64,000 bases of DNA from an uncultured Balneola sp. (lineage in GTDB: Bacteria > Bacteroidota > Rhodothermia > Balneolales > Balneolaceae): positions 124,001-188,000 of the forward strand of contig CAJXQC010000003.1 in the NCBI GenBank assembly GCA_913058495.1. The letters run 5' to 3'. How positions within the stretch are numbered: position 1 is the stretch's first letter; each line of letters opens with the position of its first letter. The notes beneath the pieces are model-generated. The model worked only from the letters and a program-made list of their open reading frames with translations. It did not search any database and was not told where the DNA came from. The position numbers were made by a program, and so were the translations under genes. Below, one piece after another: positions 52,746 through 62,080 of this stretch.

Positions 52746-54032
52746 CTATTGGAAAAGAAAGCTTTTAAATTCCTTAAAACTACCGCTCATAGTTATACTT
52801 TTTTTTGGCTTACTCATTAGCTCAGAGACAAAATCAGGTTGAGATAGAGTTCTTTCTAATGCTTTTTCAACGGTAGATATAAACTTGCAATAATGAGCTG
52901 TCTCTAAAAATATTCCGTTCTCATCAGCAGTCATTATATCTTTTAAGGCTTGATAGCCAATGGCACCATGTGGATCTGTAATATATGAGTTTTGATCAAA
53001 GCAGCTTTTGATGGTTTCGAGAGTTTGAGCGTCATCTATAGAAAAACCTTTAACTATGTTTTGTAATTCCGAAAGTTTTCCATCTACAAGTTCCATTAGT
53101 CTGGGATAGTTGCTTGGGTCACTGACGTCCATAGCATTCGACAAAGTGGGAATAGTTTTTAATGGCTGATATTCCTCAGTAGTTAAAAATCTGGGAATCA
53201 CATCATTTTGATTTGATGCTGCTATAAAATGTTTTACCGGCAATCCCATTCTATGAGCTAATATTCCAGCAGATAAATTACCATAGTTACCTGAAGGCAC
53301 AGAGAACACCAGCTTTTCCCGATTTTGTAACTGCTTAAATGCTTCAAAATAATAGATAGATTGAGGTAACCAGCGAGCTATATTTATTGAGTTTGCAGAA
53401 CTGAGATTTAGAGTTTCATTTAGTTCTGTATCTAAAAAAGCTTGTTTTACCATATTTTGGCAATCATCAAAAGTTCCATCTATTTCAACAGCCGTAATAT
53501 TTTTACCAAGAGTGGTTAACTGCTTTTCCTGTAATTCACTAACCTTACCACTTGGATATAAAATTACAACGTTGACACCATCAACATCATAAAACCCCGA
53601 GGCTACGGCTCCTCCGGTATCGCCTGAGGTTGCAACAAGAATGGTGACTTCCTGATTATGAGATTCATTGAAATAAGCCAAACAACGAGCTAAAAAACGA
53701 GCTCCTATGTCTTTAAAGGCATAAGTTGGTCCATGAAATAATTCTAGACTATAAATTGCATTTTCAACTTTCTTTAAAGGAATATCAAAGCTAAATGCTT
53801 CTTCTACAATCTCCTTAAGTTTGTTGTTCGGAATACTTTCCTGAGTAAAAGGAGAAAGTATCTTGTACCCAATTTCTGGAAAAGTGTATAAACCAAGATT
53901 AGTAATGAAATCACTTTCTAAAGTTGGAATTTTTTCAGGAAAATAAAGTCCTCGGTCTGAAGGAAGGCTATGAATGACTGCTTCTTTAAAAGAGAGTGGA
54001 GCTACTTTTTTATTAGTCGAATAGAACTTCAT
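52746..54032 (-). CDS. thrC: Threonine synthase
   Basis: A 428-aa PLP enzyme converting O-phospho-L-homoserine to L-threonine. LELFHGPTYAFKDIGARFLAR contains the PLP Lys, TSGDTGGAVASGFY the substrate phosphate loop, and SANSINIARWLPQSIYYF and SVPSGNYGNLSAGIL other signatures. The N-terminal MKFYSTNKKVAPLSFKEAV is the usual two-strand start. It overlaps thrB by four bases (ATGA type), is the last gene of the eight-gene operon and has no clear terminator after it. Confidence 0.96.
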   Translation of the reverse strand: MKFYSTNKKVAPLSFKEAVIHSLPSDRGLYFPEKIPTLESDFITNLGLYTFPEIGYKILSPFTQESIPNNKLKEIVEEAFSFDIPLKKVENAIYSLELFHGPTYAFKDIGARFLARCLAYFNESHNQEVTILVATSGDTGGAVASGFYDVDGVNVVILYPSGKVSELQEKQLTTLGKNITAVEIDGTFDDCQNMVKQAFLDTELNETLNLSSANSINIARWLPQSIYYFEAFKQLQNREKLVFSVPSGNYGNLSAGILAHRMGLPVKHFIAASNQNDVIPRFLTTEEYQPLKTIPTLSNAMDVSDPSNYPRLMELVDGKLSELQNIVKGFSIDDAQTLETIKSCFDQNSYITDPHGAIGYQALKDIMTADENGIFLETAHYCKFISTVEKALERTLSQPDFVSELMSKPKKSITMSGSFKEFKSFLFQ

Positions 54033-54949
54033 ACAATTTTACAACCCTCTGAGTTAATACCTGAAATATGGATCTTTACAGAAATGTCAATTGAAGTGTA
54101 GAATTCTTGAATTTTTTCAGAGCATGATGTTAAACTATTTTCATCTGTGAATAAGGAAAACATCGATGGACCCGAACCCGAAATATTAAAACCAACAGAT
54201 CCGGATTTGGATGCTATCTCTTTAACTTTCTCGTAACCGGGGATAAGATTTTTTCGAACAGGTTCGGCAATTCTGTCTGTGATTGCTCTGTTCAGTAATT
54301 CAAAATCTTTGGTATGCAAAGCATGAATAACTGCAGCAACATTTCCCCATTGCTCTCTGGCATCTTTTATGGAAAGGGTTACAGGAAGAATCTGTTTTGC
54401 TTCCACAGTTTTGATCTGGACATCAGGAAATATGATCAACACGCGTAGTGCTTCTAAATTTTTAATGCTGAAAATATCGAGGGGTTCATAGCTTCTTACT
54501 GCTTGAAAGCCTCCAAGAAGTGAGGGAGCTACATTATCTGCATGATAGCATTTTGAGGCTAAGGCTTCACCTTCTAAAGCATAGGGGAGAAGTTCTTTTG
54601 TTGTGCATGGATACCCTAACAATGCATTGACAGCAAAAACGGAACCTGCCGCACTTGAAGCACTGCTTCCGAGTCCACTTCCGGGACGAAACATTTTTTC
54701 AATAGTAATGTCGAAGCCTTGAGTGGAGCCCAATTTAGTCAAAAACGATTGAATGGCCACTCCGGCTACATTTTCTGAAGGTTCAACTGGTAATTCAGCA
54801 CCTATAGAGGGTAGAAAATTTAGTTTCTGATCTTTCCTTTTTGAAACAGTAATAATATCACCAAGTTCTTCAATAGCGAATCCAAAAGTATCATACCCGG
54901 GACCGACGTTAGCTACTGAAGCAGGTGCAAAAACTTTGATTTCATTCAT
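54029..54949 (-). CDS. thrB: Homoserine kinase
   Basis: A 306-aa GHMP kinase that phosphorylates L-homoserine. FAPASVANVGPGYDTFGFAI, the FRPGSGLGSSASSAAGSVFA ATP loop (GHMP motif 2) and SVGFNISGSGPSMFSLF (motif 3) are all present. It overlaps thrC by four bases and thrA by one, so translation is tightly coupled in the order thrA, thrB, thrC. Confidence 0.96.
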   Translation of the reverse strand: MNEIKVFAPASVANVGPGYDTFGFAIEELGDIITVSKRKDQKLNFLPSIGAELPVEPSENVAGVAIQSFLTKLGSTQGFDITIEKMFRPGSGLGSSASSAAGSVFAVNALLGYPCTTKELLPYALEGEALASKCYHADNVAPSLLGGFQAVRSYEPLDIFSIKNLEALRVLIIFPDVQIKTVEAKQILPVTLSIKDAREQWGNVAAVIHALHTKDFELLNRAITDRIAEPVRKNLIPGYEKVKEIASKSGSVGFNISGSGPSMFSLFTDENSLTSCSEKIQEFYTSIDISVKIHISGINSEGCKIV

Positions 54950-57381
54950 TATAAATCAGATTGGGAAATCCTGAGTACATCAGCAAAAATTCCTGAAGCT
55001 GTTACATCAGCTCCTGCTCCTGCACCCTTAATTACCATAGGTTGTTCTTTGTATCTGTTGGTGTAAAATAAAACGATATTATCTTTACCATCTAAATTAT
55101 AAAAAGGATGACTGGATTCAATAGCTTTTAGTTTTACCGAACCCTTTCCATTTTTGTATGTTGCAACAACTTTGAGCCGGGTATTATTTGATTGGGCATT
55201 TTTGTACAGATTTAAGAAATGTTCTTCTTCTTTTTCAACCTGTGCGTAAAAATCATCAAGCGATGAAGTTTTGAGGCAACTTTCAGGTAAAAATGATTCG
55301 AGGACAATGTCTTCATACTCAAATTGATAGCCACTTTCCCTGATCAAGATCAGAATTTTTCGTTTTACATCTGAGCCAAACAGGTCGAGCCTGGGATCCG
55401 GTTCTGTGTATCCCAGTTTTTTTGCTTTTTTAATGACATCCACAAACTTTGCAGATCCATCGTACTCGTTGAACAGATAAACTAAAGTTCCTGAAAGCAC
55501 AGCTTCAATTTGATTTACCTGATCACCACTCCTAACGAGGTCATTCAGCGTTGATAAGACAGGCAATCCTGCACAGACATTAGTTTCAAAATAGAATTTA
55601 CTCCCAAATTTTTTACTGGATGCTTTTAGAGCAAGATAATCAGAGTAAGATCCGGTAGCGGCAATCTTATTTGGGGTTACAACCGAAATGCTTTTCTGCA
55701 GGATCTGTTGATACAATGAAGCTATACTTTCAGAGGCTGTTATATCAATAAAAATGCTGTTTCGGAGATTCATAGAATACATGTTATCGAGAAACTCATT
55801 TTCCGAATATGTATCATCGGTATTCAGTGCAGATTCCCACTTAGATAATGGTATTCCATTTTTATTGAACTTCATTTTTCTGGAATTGGCAACACCAATA
55901 ATTTTAATATCGAGTTGATGATTCACTTTCAAAAATGAGAATTGCTGGGTCAGCTGATCAATAAAGGCTTTTCCAACATTTCCTGTGCCAATGATAAACA
56001 GGTTTACACGTCGCGTAACAAATTGGAAAAAGCTTTCATGGAGTACATTAAGAGCTTTATCCAGATCGTTTTGATGAATTACTGCCGAGATATTTCTTTC
56101 AGATGAACCCTGAGCAATTGCTTTAATGCTTACACCATTTTTTCCAAGTACATTAAACATTTGGCCACTTACACCAACCTGGTTTCTCATGTTCGATCCA
56201 ACGAGCGCAAGAATAGATAAATCACTTTCAACTTCTATGGGATTGATCTTTTTGGTTCGAATTGATTCACTGAATTCATCAGTTAGTACCAGTGCAGCTT
56301 TTTTAGCGTCTTTGACATCAATGGAAACACTTATTGAATGTTCTGAACTGGATTGAGTAATAAGGATCACATTAATCTTTGCAAGAGAAAGAGCTTTAAA
56401 TAATCGGGAAGAAAATCGGGGAATACCTACCATACTGCTACCACTTAGTGTAACCAGTGACACAGATTTTATACTCGAAATACCTCGGATCAGTTCTTTG
56501 TTTTCATCCCATTCTTTGGTTATAAGCGTACCATGATGATCAGGGTTAAAAGTATTCTTTATCCTGATAGGAATGCCTTTACTAAGAGCAGGATGGATAC
56601 TAGGTGGATATATAACTTTTGCCCCAAAATGAGAGAGCTCCATGGCTTCTTCATAAGAAACATGTTCAATGACTTTTGAATTCTTTACGATTCTCGGATC
56701 TGCTGTCATTAATCCGTCTACATCAGTCCATATCTCAAATTCATCAACATCCAACGCAGCGGCAAGTATTGCAGCGGTGTAATCTGATCCGCCTCTTCCC
56801 AAAGTTGTTGTTACTGAATCGTTATTGGAAGCTATAAAACCGGGAAAGAGATTTATTCCTTTAAATGATTTCTGAGCTTCCTTGATCCGTTTATTTGTCT
56901 CAGTGAATTCTACATTGGCATTTCCAAAATCATCATCAGTCTTTATAATAAAACGACTATCAAATAATTGAATGTCCTGCCCCTGAGCTTTAAAGAACTC
57001 GTTTATGATCAGTGAAGAAAGACGTTCTCCTATACTTAAAATATAATCAAAACTACGAGGGGTGAGTTCTTTAATAAGTTCAACACCTTTGCAAATTTCC
57101 TGTAGCTCAATAATAATTTGATGGAAATTTTCATCCGGTTTCTTTCCGGTCAGGTTTAGGTACAATTCTTTATGCAGAGTTACTAATTTCGATAACAAAA
57201 TTTCATAACGATCATCTGCCTTGGAGGCCAACTCGCCAATTTTTACTAATTGATCAGTTACACCTCCTACGGCTGAAGTTACGATAACAACCTGCTGTTC
57301 TTGCTTGCTAATAATTTCAGCAACTTTTCTGATTGCATTTTCGGAGCCAACAGATGTTCCTCCAAACTTTATTATTTTCAT
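54949..57381 (-). CDS. thrA: Bifunctional aspartokinase / homoserine dehydrogenase
   Basis: An 810-aa fusion that catalyses the first and third steps from aspartate to homoserine. The kinase begins MKIIKFGGTSVGSENAI and has FPGFIASNNDSVTTTLGRGGSDYTAAI and EIWTDVDGLMTADPR. Two ACT modules follow at about 310-450. The dehydrogenase domain starts LFIIGTGNVGKAFIDQL (about 460) and includes SGTLVYLFNEYDG and the late SDVKRKILILIRESGY. The usual allosteric effector of this type is threonine. The start ATG at 57381 gives the standard N-terminus; it begins 34 bases after ilvA ends. Confidence 0.96.
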   Translation of the reverse strand: MKIIKFGGTSVGSENAIRKVAEIISKQEQQVVIVTSAVGGVTDQLVKIGELASKADDRYEILLSKLVTLHKELYLNLTGKKPDENFHQIIIELQEICKGVELIKELTPRSFDYILSIGERLSSLIINEFFKAQGQDIQLFDSRFIIKTDDDFGNANVEFTETNKRIKEAQKSFKGINLFPGFIASNNDSVTTTLGRGGSDYTAAILAAALDVDEFEIWTDVDGLMTADPRIVKNSKVIEHVSYEEAMELSHFGAKVIYPPSIHPALSKGIPIRIKNTFNPDHHGTLITKEWDENKELIRGISSIKSVSLVTLSGSSMVGIPRFSSRLFKALSLAKINVILITQSSSEHSISVSIDVKDAKKAALVLTDEFSESIRTKKINPIEVESDLSILALVGSNMRNQVGVSGQMFNVLGKNGVSIKAIAQGSSERNISAVIHQNDLDKALNVLHESFFQFVTRRVNLFIIGTGNVGKAFIDQLTQQFSFLKVNHQLDIKIIGVANSRKMKFNKNGIPLSKWESALNTDDTYSENEFLDNMYSMNLRNSIFIDITASESIASLYQQILQKSISVVTPNKIAATGSYSDYLALKASSKKFGSKFYFETNVCAGLPVLSTLNDLVRSGDQVNQIEAVLSGTLVYLFNEYDGSAKFVDVIKKAKKLGYTEPDPRLDLFGSDVKRKILILIRESGYQFEYEDIVLESFLPESCLKTSSLDDFYAQVEKEEEHFLNLYKNAQSNNTRLKVVATYKNGKGSVKLKAIESSHPFYNLDGKDNIVLFYTNRYKEQPMVIKGAGAGADVTASGIFADVLRISQSDL

Positions 57382-57415
57382 TGATTAATTATTTGATGTA
57401 GCTATGATTTCAAAG

Positions 57416-58672
57416 TCAGATCATATAGCTGAACAGATCCGGTTTTTTATTAAGGTATTCGCCAAAGAAACTTTTCAATTTCATTTTCTCTATCAAGGGT
57501 TCAAGGTCTTCTTTTGATTGTAGTTCTATACCAACCAAAGCAGGCCCTCTTTCTCTGGATGTTTTTTTTGTGTACTCGAAGTGAACTATATCATCATTAT
57601 GGCCTAATACTTCTTCCACGAATTCTTTCAGGGCGCCTGCTCTTTGCGGAAAACGAACGATGAAATAGTGCATTAGACCTTCATAAAGCAGTGATCGTTC
57701 GCGTATTTCTTCAGTTCTGGTAATATCGTTGTTACCACCCGAAAGGATACACACTACATTTTTATCCTTTATTTCATCTTTAAATTTATCCAGAACAGCA
57801 ACAGAAAGTGCACCGGCAGGTTCCAGTACAATACCATTTTCGTTGTACATTTGAATAATCGTTGAGCATAATTTTCCTTCATCTACTAAGGAAATTTCGT
57901 CCATATTATCTTTGCAAATAGGAAAATTCAGTTCGCCTACTTTTTTTACAGAAGCGCCATCAACGAATTTATCAATTTCTCTTAGTTCTTGTATTTGTCC
58001 ATGCTTAAAAGCGTTAAACATGGCAGGCGCTCCTGTTGGTTCAACACCGATAATTTTTGTTTCAGGACTGAGAGCCTTAAACACACTTGATACTCCTGAT
58101 GAAAGCCCGCCACCTCCAACAGGAATAAATAGATAATCAATTTTAAAGTCTGTTTGATCGCAAATTTCCAAGCCAACAGTTGCTTGTCCTTCAATTACTA
58201 GTTCATCATTAAAGGGATGAACGAAGATCCCATTATTTTTTTTACAGAATGTTTTTGCCAATAATGAGGAATCATCAAAAGTATCTCCCTCAATAATCAC
58301 CTCAACCATTTCTTTTCCAAACATTTTCACCTGCCGGATCTTTTGCTTAGGAGTGGTTGCAGGCATAAATATTATACCTTTGATTCCGAGTTTATAGCAG
58401 GATAGTGCAACACCCTGAGCATGATTACCGGCGCTTGCACAAACAACACTTCGATCAGTGTCTTTTATTGAGTTTATCTTATTAAATGCACCTCGGATTT
58501 TATAGGAACGCACTATTTGGGCGTCTTCCCGCTTTAAATAAATATTCGAATTATATCTTTCTGAAAGAGAGAAGCTTTGTTGTACAGGAGTTTTATATAC
58601 AACAGATTCTAATGTCTCAGCGGCTTTTTCGATATTTTTTAAAGCAGGGTAGTAGGTTGTTTTAACTTTCAC
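57416..58672 (-). CDS. ilvA: Threonine ammonia-lyase (threonine deaminase), single regulatory domain
   Basis: A 418-aa PLP enzyme giving 2-oxobutanoate for isoleucine. The PLP Lys is in LKREDAQIVRSYKIRGAFNKI, with SAGNHAQGVALSC, PVGGGGLSSGVSS and CILSGGNND further on. The C-terminal domain (about 330-418) is one ACT-like module, HYFIVRFPQRAGALKEFVEEVL, so this is the shorter biosynthetic form. It sits between ilvC and thrA and so links the threonine and isoleucine halves of the operon. Catabolic TdcB would lack this C-terminal domain. Confidence 0.94.
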   Translation of the reverse strand: MKVKTTYYPALKNIEKAAETLESVVYKTPVQQSFSLSERYNSNIYLKREDAQIVRSYKIRGAFNKINSIKDTDRSVVCASAGNHAQGVALSCYKLGIKGIIFMPATTPKQKIRQVKMFGKEMVEVIIEGDTFDDSSLLAKTFCKKNNGIFVHPFNDELVIEGQATVGLEICDQTDFKIDYLFIPVGGGGLSSGVSSVFKALSPETKIIGVEPTGAPAMFNAFKHGQIQELREIDKFVDGASVKKVGELNFPICKDNMDEISLVDEGKLCSTIIQMYNENGIVLEPAGALSVAVLDKFKDEIKDKNVVCILSGGNNDITRTEEIRERSLLYEGLMHYFIVRFPQRAGALKEFVEEVLGHNDDIVHFEYTKKTSRERGPALVGIELQSKEDLEPLIEKMKLKSFFGEYLNKKPDLFSYMI

Positions 58673-58702
58673 AAATACGAGATTTGGTTTGTTCTACATT
58701 GA

Positions 58703-59749
58703 TCAATTATTCTCAGGACGCAGCGTTCTAACCGTTGATCCTGCTTGCCACATTTCAGACTCTCTAAGCTCTTTGAGTTCTTCTTCAAGTTTTTCTCTGT
58801 AGTCTTCCTGACTATTGGAATCAATTGATCTTTGGGCTTCATTACCGGCAGCTACTTCAGAGTAAAGCTCTTCAAAAACAGGTTTTGATGCATCCCGGAA
58901 TTTCTTCCACCAGTCCAGAGCTCCTCTTTGTGCTGTGGTTGAACAATTAGCGTACATCCAATCCATTCCATTTTCTGCAACTAAAGGCATTAATGATTGT
59001 GTTAACTCTTCAACGGTTTCGTTAAAAGCTTCAGAAGGGGAGTGTCCATTAGATCGGAGTACTTCATATTGAGCAGCAAAAATACCTTGAATAGCTCCCA
59101 TCAAAGTACCACGTTCACCGGTCAGATCACTAAATACTTCTTTTCTGAAATCGGTTTGAAACAGATATCCTGATCCAACGCCAATTCCTAGTGCAGATAC
59201 TTTTTCCTTTGCTTTACCGGTGGCATCCTGAAAGATGGCATAGCTGGAATTGAGGCCTCTGCCTTCAAGAAACATTCTTCTTAGCGAAGTACCAGATCCT
59301 TTTGGAGCCACCAGAATTACATCTACGTCATCAGGAGGGATGATACCTGTCCGTTCTTTGTAAGTAATTCCGAAACCATGTGAAAAGTATAACGCTTTCC
59401 CTTTTGTCAAATGCTTTTTAACTGTGGGCCAAAGAGAGATCTGTCCGGCATCGGATAATAAGTATTGTAGAATAGTGCCTTTTTCACAGGCTTCTTCGAT
59501 CTCAAAAAGTGTTTCGCCCGGAATCCATCCGTCGTTTTTAGCTTTATCCCATGTTTTAGAATTTTTTCTTTGCCCAACAATTACATTGAATCCATTGTCC
59601 CTGAGATTCAAAGCTTGTCCGGGGCCCTGAACTCCATATCCGATTACAGCTATAGTTTCATTTTTTAAAACCTCTTGTGCTTTTTTCAGAGGAAATTCTT
59701 CTCTGGTTATAACGTGTTCTTCAACTCCACCAAAATTTAAAAGTGCCAT
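58703..59749 (-). CDS. ilvC: Ketol-acid reductoisomerase
   Basis: A 348-aa NADPH- and magnesium-dependent enzyme that isomerises and reduces acetolactate or acetohydroxybutyrate. The N-terminal Rossmann motif is AVIGYGVQGPGQALNLRD, then VILVAPKGSGTSLRRMF, and FSDLTGERGTLMGAIQGIFAAQYE holds the metal-binding Asp and Glu. The length is that of class I with a short acidic extension. The cofactor-loop GQRKNSKTW carries Arg and Ser, consistent with NADPH preference. Gap to ilvN is 41 bases. Confidence 0.96.
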   Translation of the reverse strand: MALLNFGGVEEHVITREEFPLKKAQEVLKNETIAVIGYGVQGPGQALNLRDNGFNVIVGQRKNSKTWDKAKNDGWIPGETLFEIEEACEKGTILQYLLSDAGQISLWPTVKKHLTKGKALYFSHGFGITYKERTGIIPPDDVDVILVAPKGSGTSLRRMFLEGRGLNSSYAIFQDATGKAKEKVSALGIGVGSGYLFQTDFRKEVFSDLTGERGTLMGAIQGIFAAQYEVLRSNGHSPSEAFNETVEELTQSLMPLVAENGMDWMYANCSTTAQRGALDWWKKFRDASKPVFEELYSEVAAGNEAQRSIDSNSQEDYREKLEEELKELRESEMWQAGSTVRTLRPENN

Positions 59750-59790
59750 TTATTTGTTGTTTGATTTATTGTTTGATATAATTTTTTGGT

Positions 59791-60321
59791 TCAATTCTTC
59801 GATAAAATTTGTTGAACGTATTCTCCTATTCCATGCTCTTCTCTGGATACTGCAATACGTCCGGATCGCACAAACTCATTAATGCCAAATGGTATCAAAT
59901 CGTCAAATAATGCTTTGGTTTCTCTACGGAAACCGGCCTTTTCGATAACCAGGAAGTCCTTTTCAATGGTTAAAAAGCGTGCATTATGTTGTCTTACAAT
60001 CCGCTCTACTTCGATACCATTTGTCAATGATTTGCTTGGGATCTTATAAAGAGCTACTTCTTGCTGAACCACTTCTTTGTTTTTATAGTAATCTGCTTTT
60101 AATACTTCAATTTGTTTTTCTATCTGCTTAACTATTTTTTCAACAGCTTCTTCAGTTTCGGTTACTGCAATAGTAAACCTGTGAATTCCTTCTTTTTCGC
60201 TTTCGGAAGCGGTAATACTTTCAATATTCACTTTCCGCTTGGTAAAGATGATGGTAATGCGATGGAGTAATCCAACATGATTTTCTGTATACGCTGTTAT
60301 CGTAAATTCTTCTTTTTCCAT
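59791..60321 (-). CDS. ilvN: Acetolactate synthase, small regulatory subunit
   Basis: A 176-aa regulatory subunit with an N-terminal ACT domain (ITAYTENHVGLLHRITIIFTKRKVNIESITAS) that binds valine, and a C-terminal dimerisation region that includes EVERIVRQHNARFLTIEKDF. It increases the activity and confers feedback inhibition on IlvB. The chosen ATG at 60321 is preceded by GGAG at a spacing of eight. A GTG three codons upstream overlaps the ilvB stop in GTGA and could also be used. Order ilvB-ilvN is coupled. Confidence 0.94.
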   Translation of the reverse strand: MEKEEFTITAYTENHVGLLHRITIIFTKRKVNIESITASESEKEGIHRFTIAVTETEEAVEKIVKQIEKQIEVLKADYYKNKEVVQQEVALYKIPSKSLTNGIEVERIVRQHNARFLTIEKDFLVIEKAGFRRETKALFDDLIPFGINEFVRSGRIAVSREEHGIGEYVQQILSKN

Positions 60322-60326
60322 TCTTG

Positions 60327-62066
60327 TCACTCCAATCTTATTTCAGAAACTCCGGCACCACTTGGTACCATAGGGAATACATTGTTTTCTTTTCCTACCA
60401 TTACTTCCAGAAAATAGGCTCCGTCAAAATTCAAAAACTCTTCGATAGCTTTTTCCAGTTTATCTCTTTCCGTTACTTTTTTGGTTGGGATATAGTAGCC
60501 CTTTACAATAGTTTGAAAATCAGGGTTTATCATTTCAGTAGATGAATATCTTTTCTCAAAAAAGAGCTGCTGCCACTGTCTTACCATTCCCAGAAACTCA
60601 TTATTAAGCAGCAGTATTTTTACTTTTGCTTTGGTTTGATAGATAGTAGCAAGCTCCTGAATGGTCATTTGAAAACCTCCATCACCAATTACTGCAATAA
60701 CAGTTCTATCAGGGGCACCAAGTTTAGCTCCTAAAGCGGCGGGCAACCCAAAACCCATTGTCCCCAAACCTCCTGATGTAATATTGCTTTTAGTTTTTGA
60801 GAATTTAGAATATCTGCAAGCCACCATTTGATGTTGACCTACATCGGACACAATTATCGCATTTCCTTGTGTATGCTTATTAATAATATTGATGACCTCA
60901 CCCATAGAGAGAGTTTCAGAATCAGGGTTTAGCTCTTTATCTATTACTTTCTCACGCTCTATTTTTGCGCAATCGATAAATCTTTGAAGCCAGTTTTCGT
61001 GGCTGTTTGGCTTAACAAGTTTAAGTAAGTGCGTAATCGTTTCTTTGGCATCACCTAATACAGGGATATCTGCTTTAACATTTTTGTTTATTTCAGCAGG
61101 ATCGATTTCCAGATGTATAACTTTAGCCTGTTTAGCATATTTACTCAGATTTCCGGTTACTCTGTCATCAAATCTCATTCCGATAGCAATAAGTACATCG
61201 CATTCGTTTGTAAGTAGATTAGGTCCATAATTACCATGCATGCCTAACATTCCGACATTTAGAGGATGGTCAGTTTCCAGTGCTGATAACCCAAGAATAG
61301 TCCAGGCAGAAGGAATCCCTGTTTTTTCTACAAGATTTTTGAACTCTTTCTCCGCGTTTGCAAGGATAACTCCCTGTCCAAATAAAATAAGTGGACGTTT
61401 TGCATTATTGATCTCTGAAGCAGCTTCCTCAATGCTGGAAGGATCTATTTCAGGTTTGGGTACATAACTGCGGATTTTCTTGAAACAAGTGTAGCTATAG
61501 TCAAATTTCTGAAACTGGGCATCTTTGGTTATATCAATTAAAACGGGGCCTGGTCTTCCGGAGCTGGCAATATAAAATGCTTTAGCAAGTACTTCCGGAA
61601 TTTCATTTGCATCAGTTACTTGATAATTCCATTTAGTAACCGGCATTGAAATTCCAATTACATCGGTTTCTTGAAATGCATCGCTTCCTAAGAGTGAAGA
61701 AGGAACCTGACCTGTTATACAAACGAGTGGAGTGGAATCAATTTGAGCATCAGCAAGACCTGTAATCAAATTCGTAGCACCCGGGCCTGATGTAGCTAGA
61801 CAAACTCCCGGTTTTGTTGTTACTCTTGCAAAGCCCTGAGCTGCATGAATAGCACCTTGTTCATGTCGTGCTAAAACGTGTTGTATACGATCCTGCTCAT
61901 CATAAAGAGCATCATAAATAGGCATTATTGCGCCACCGGGATAACCAAATGCGACTTCGACCTGTTCTTCAATTAAAATTTTTACTACAGCTTCGGCACC
62001 ATTGATAAACTGAGTATTAATTTTTTTGTTCTGTTCAGTAACTATTTGTGATTCCATAATTTTCAT
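60327..62066 (-). CDS. ilvB: Acetolactate synthase, large catalytic subunit
   Basis: A 579-aa thiamine-diphosphate enzyme joining pyruvate with pyruvate or 2-oxobutanoate. VAFGYPGGAIMPIYDALYD and LARHEQGAIHAAQGFARV contain the ThDP-contact Glu; SGPGATNLITGLADAQIDSTP and AIGMRFDDRVTGN are typical FAD-domain segments; and IGDGGFQMTIQELATIYQ is the ThDP-binding motif GDG-(N)26-type. It serves both isoleucine and valine synthesis. The start is ATG at 62066 (a TTG lies one codon upstream), 14 bases after ilvD ends. Confidence 0.96.
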   Translation of the reverse strand: MKIMESQIVTEQNKKINTQFINGAEAVVKILIEEQVEVAFGYPGGAIMPIYDALYDEQDRIQHVLARHEQGAIHAAQGFARVTTKPGVCLATSGPGATNLITGLADAQIDSTPLVCITGQVPSSLLGSDAFQETDVIGISMPVTKWNYQVTDANEIPEVLAKAFYIASSGRPGPVLIDITKDAQFQKFDYSYTCFKKIRSYVPKPEIDPSSIEEAASEINNAKRPLILFGQGVILANAEKEFKNLVEKTGIPSAWTILGLSALETDHPLNVGMLGMHGNYGPNLLTNECDVLIAIGMRFDDRVTGNLSKYAKQAKVIHLEIDPAEINKNVKADIPVLGDAKETITHLLKLVKPNSHENWLQRFIDCAKIEREKVIDKELNPDSETLSMGEVINIINKHTQGNAIIVSDVGQHQMVACRYSKFSKTKSNITSGGLGTMGFGLPAALGAKLGAPDRTVIAVIGDGGFQMTIQELATIYQTKAKVKILLLNNEFLGMVRQWQQLFFEKRYSSTEMINPDFQTIVKGYYIPTKKVTERDKLEKAIEEFLNFDGAYFLEVMVGKENNVFPMVPSGAGVSEIRLE

Positions 62067-62080
62067 CAATGTTTGAGAAA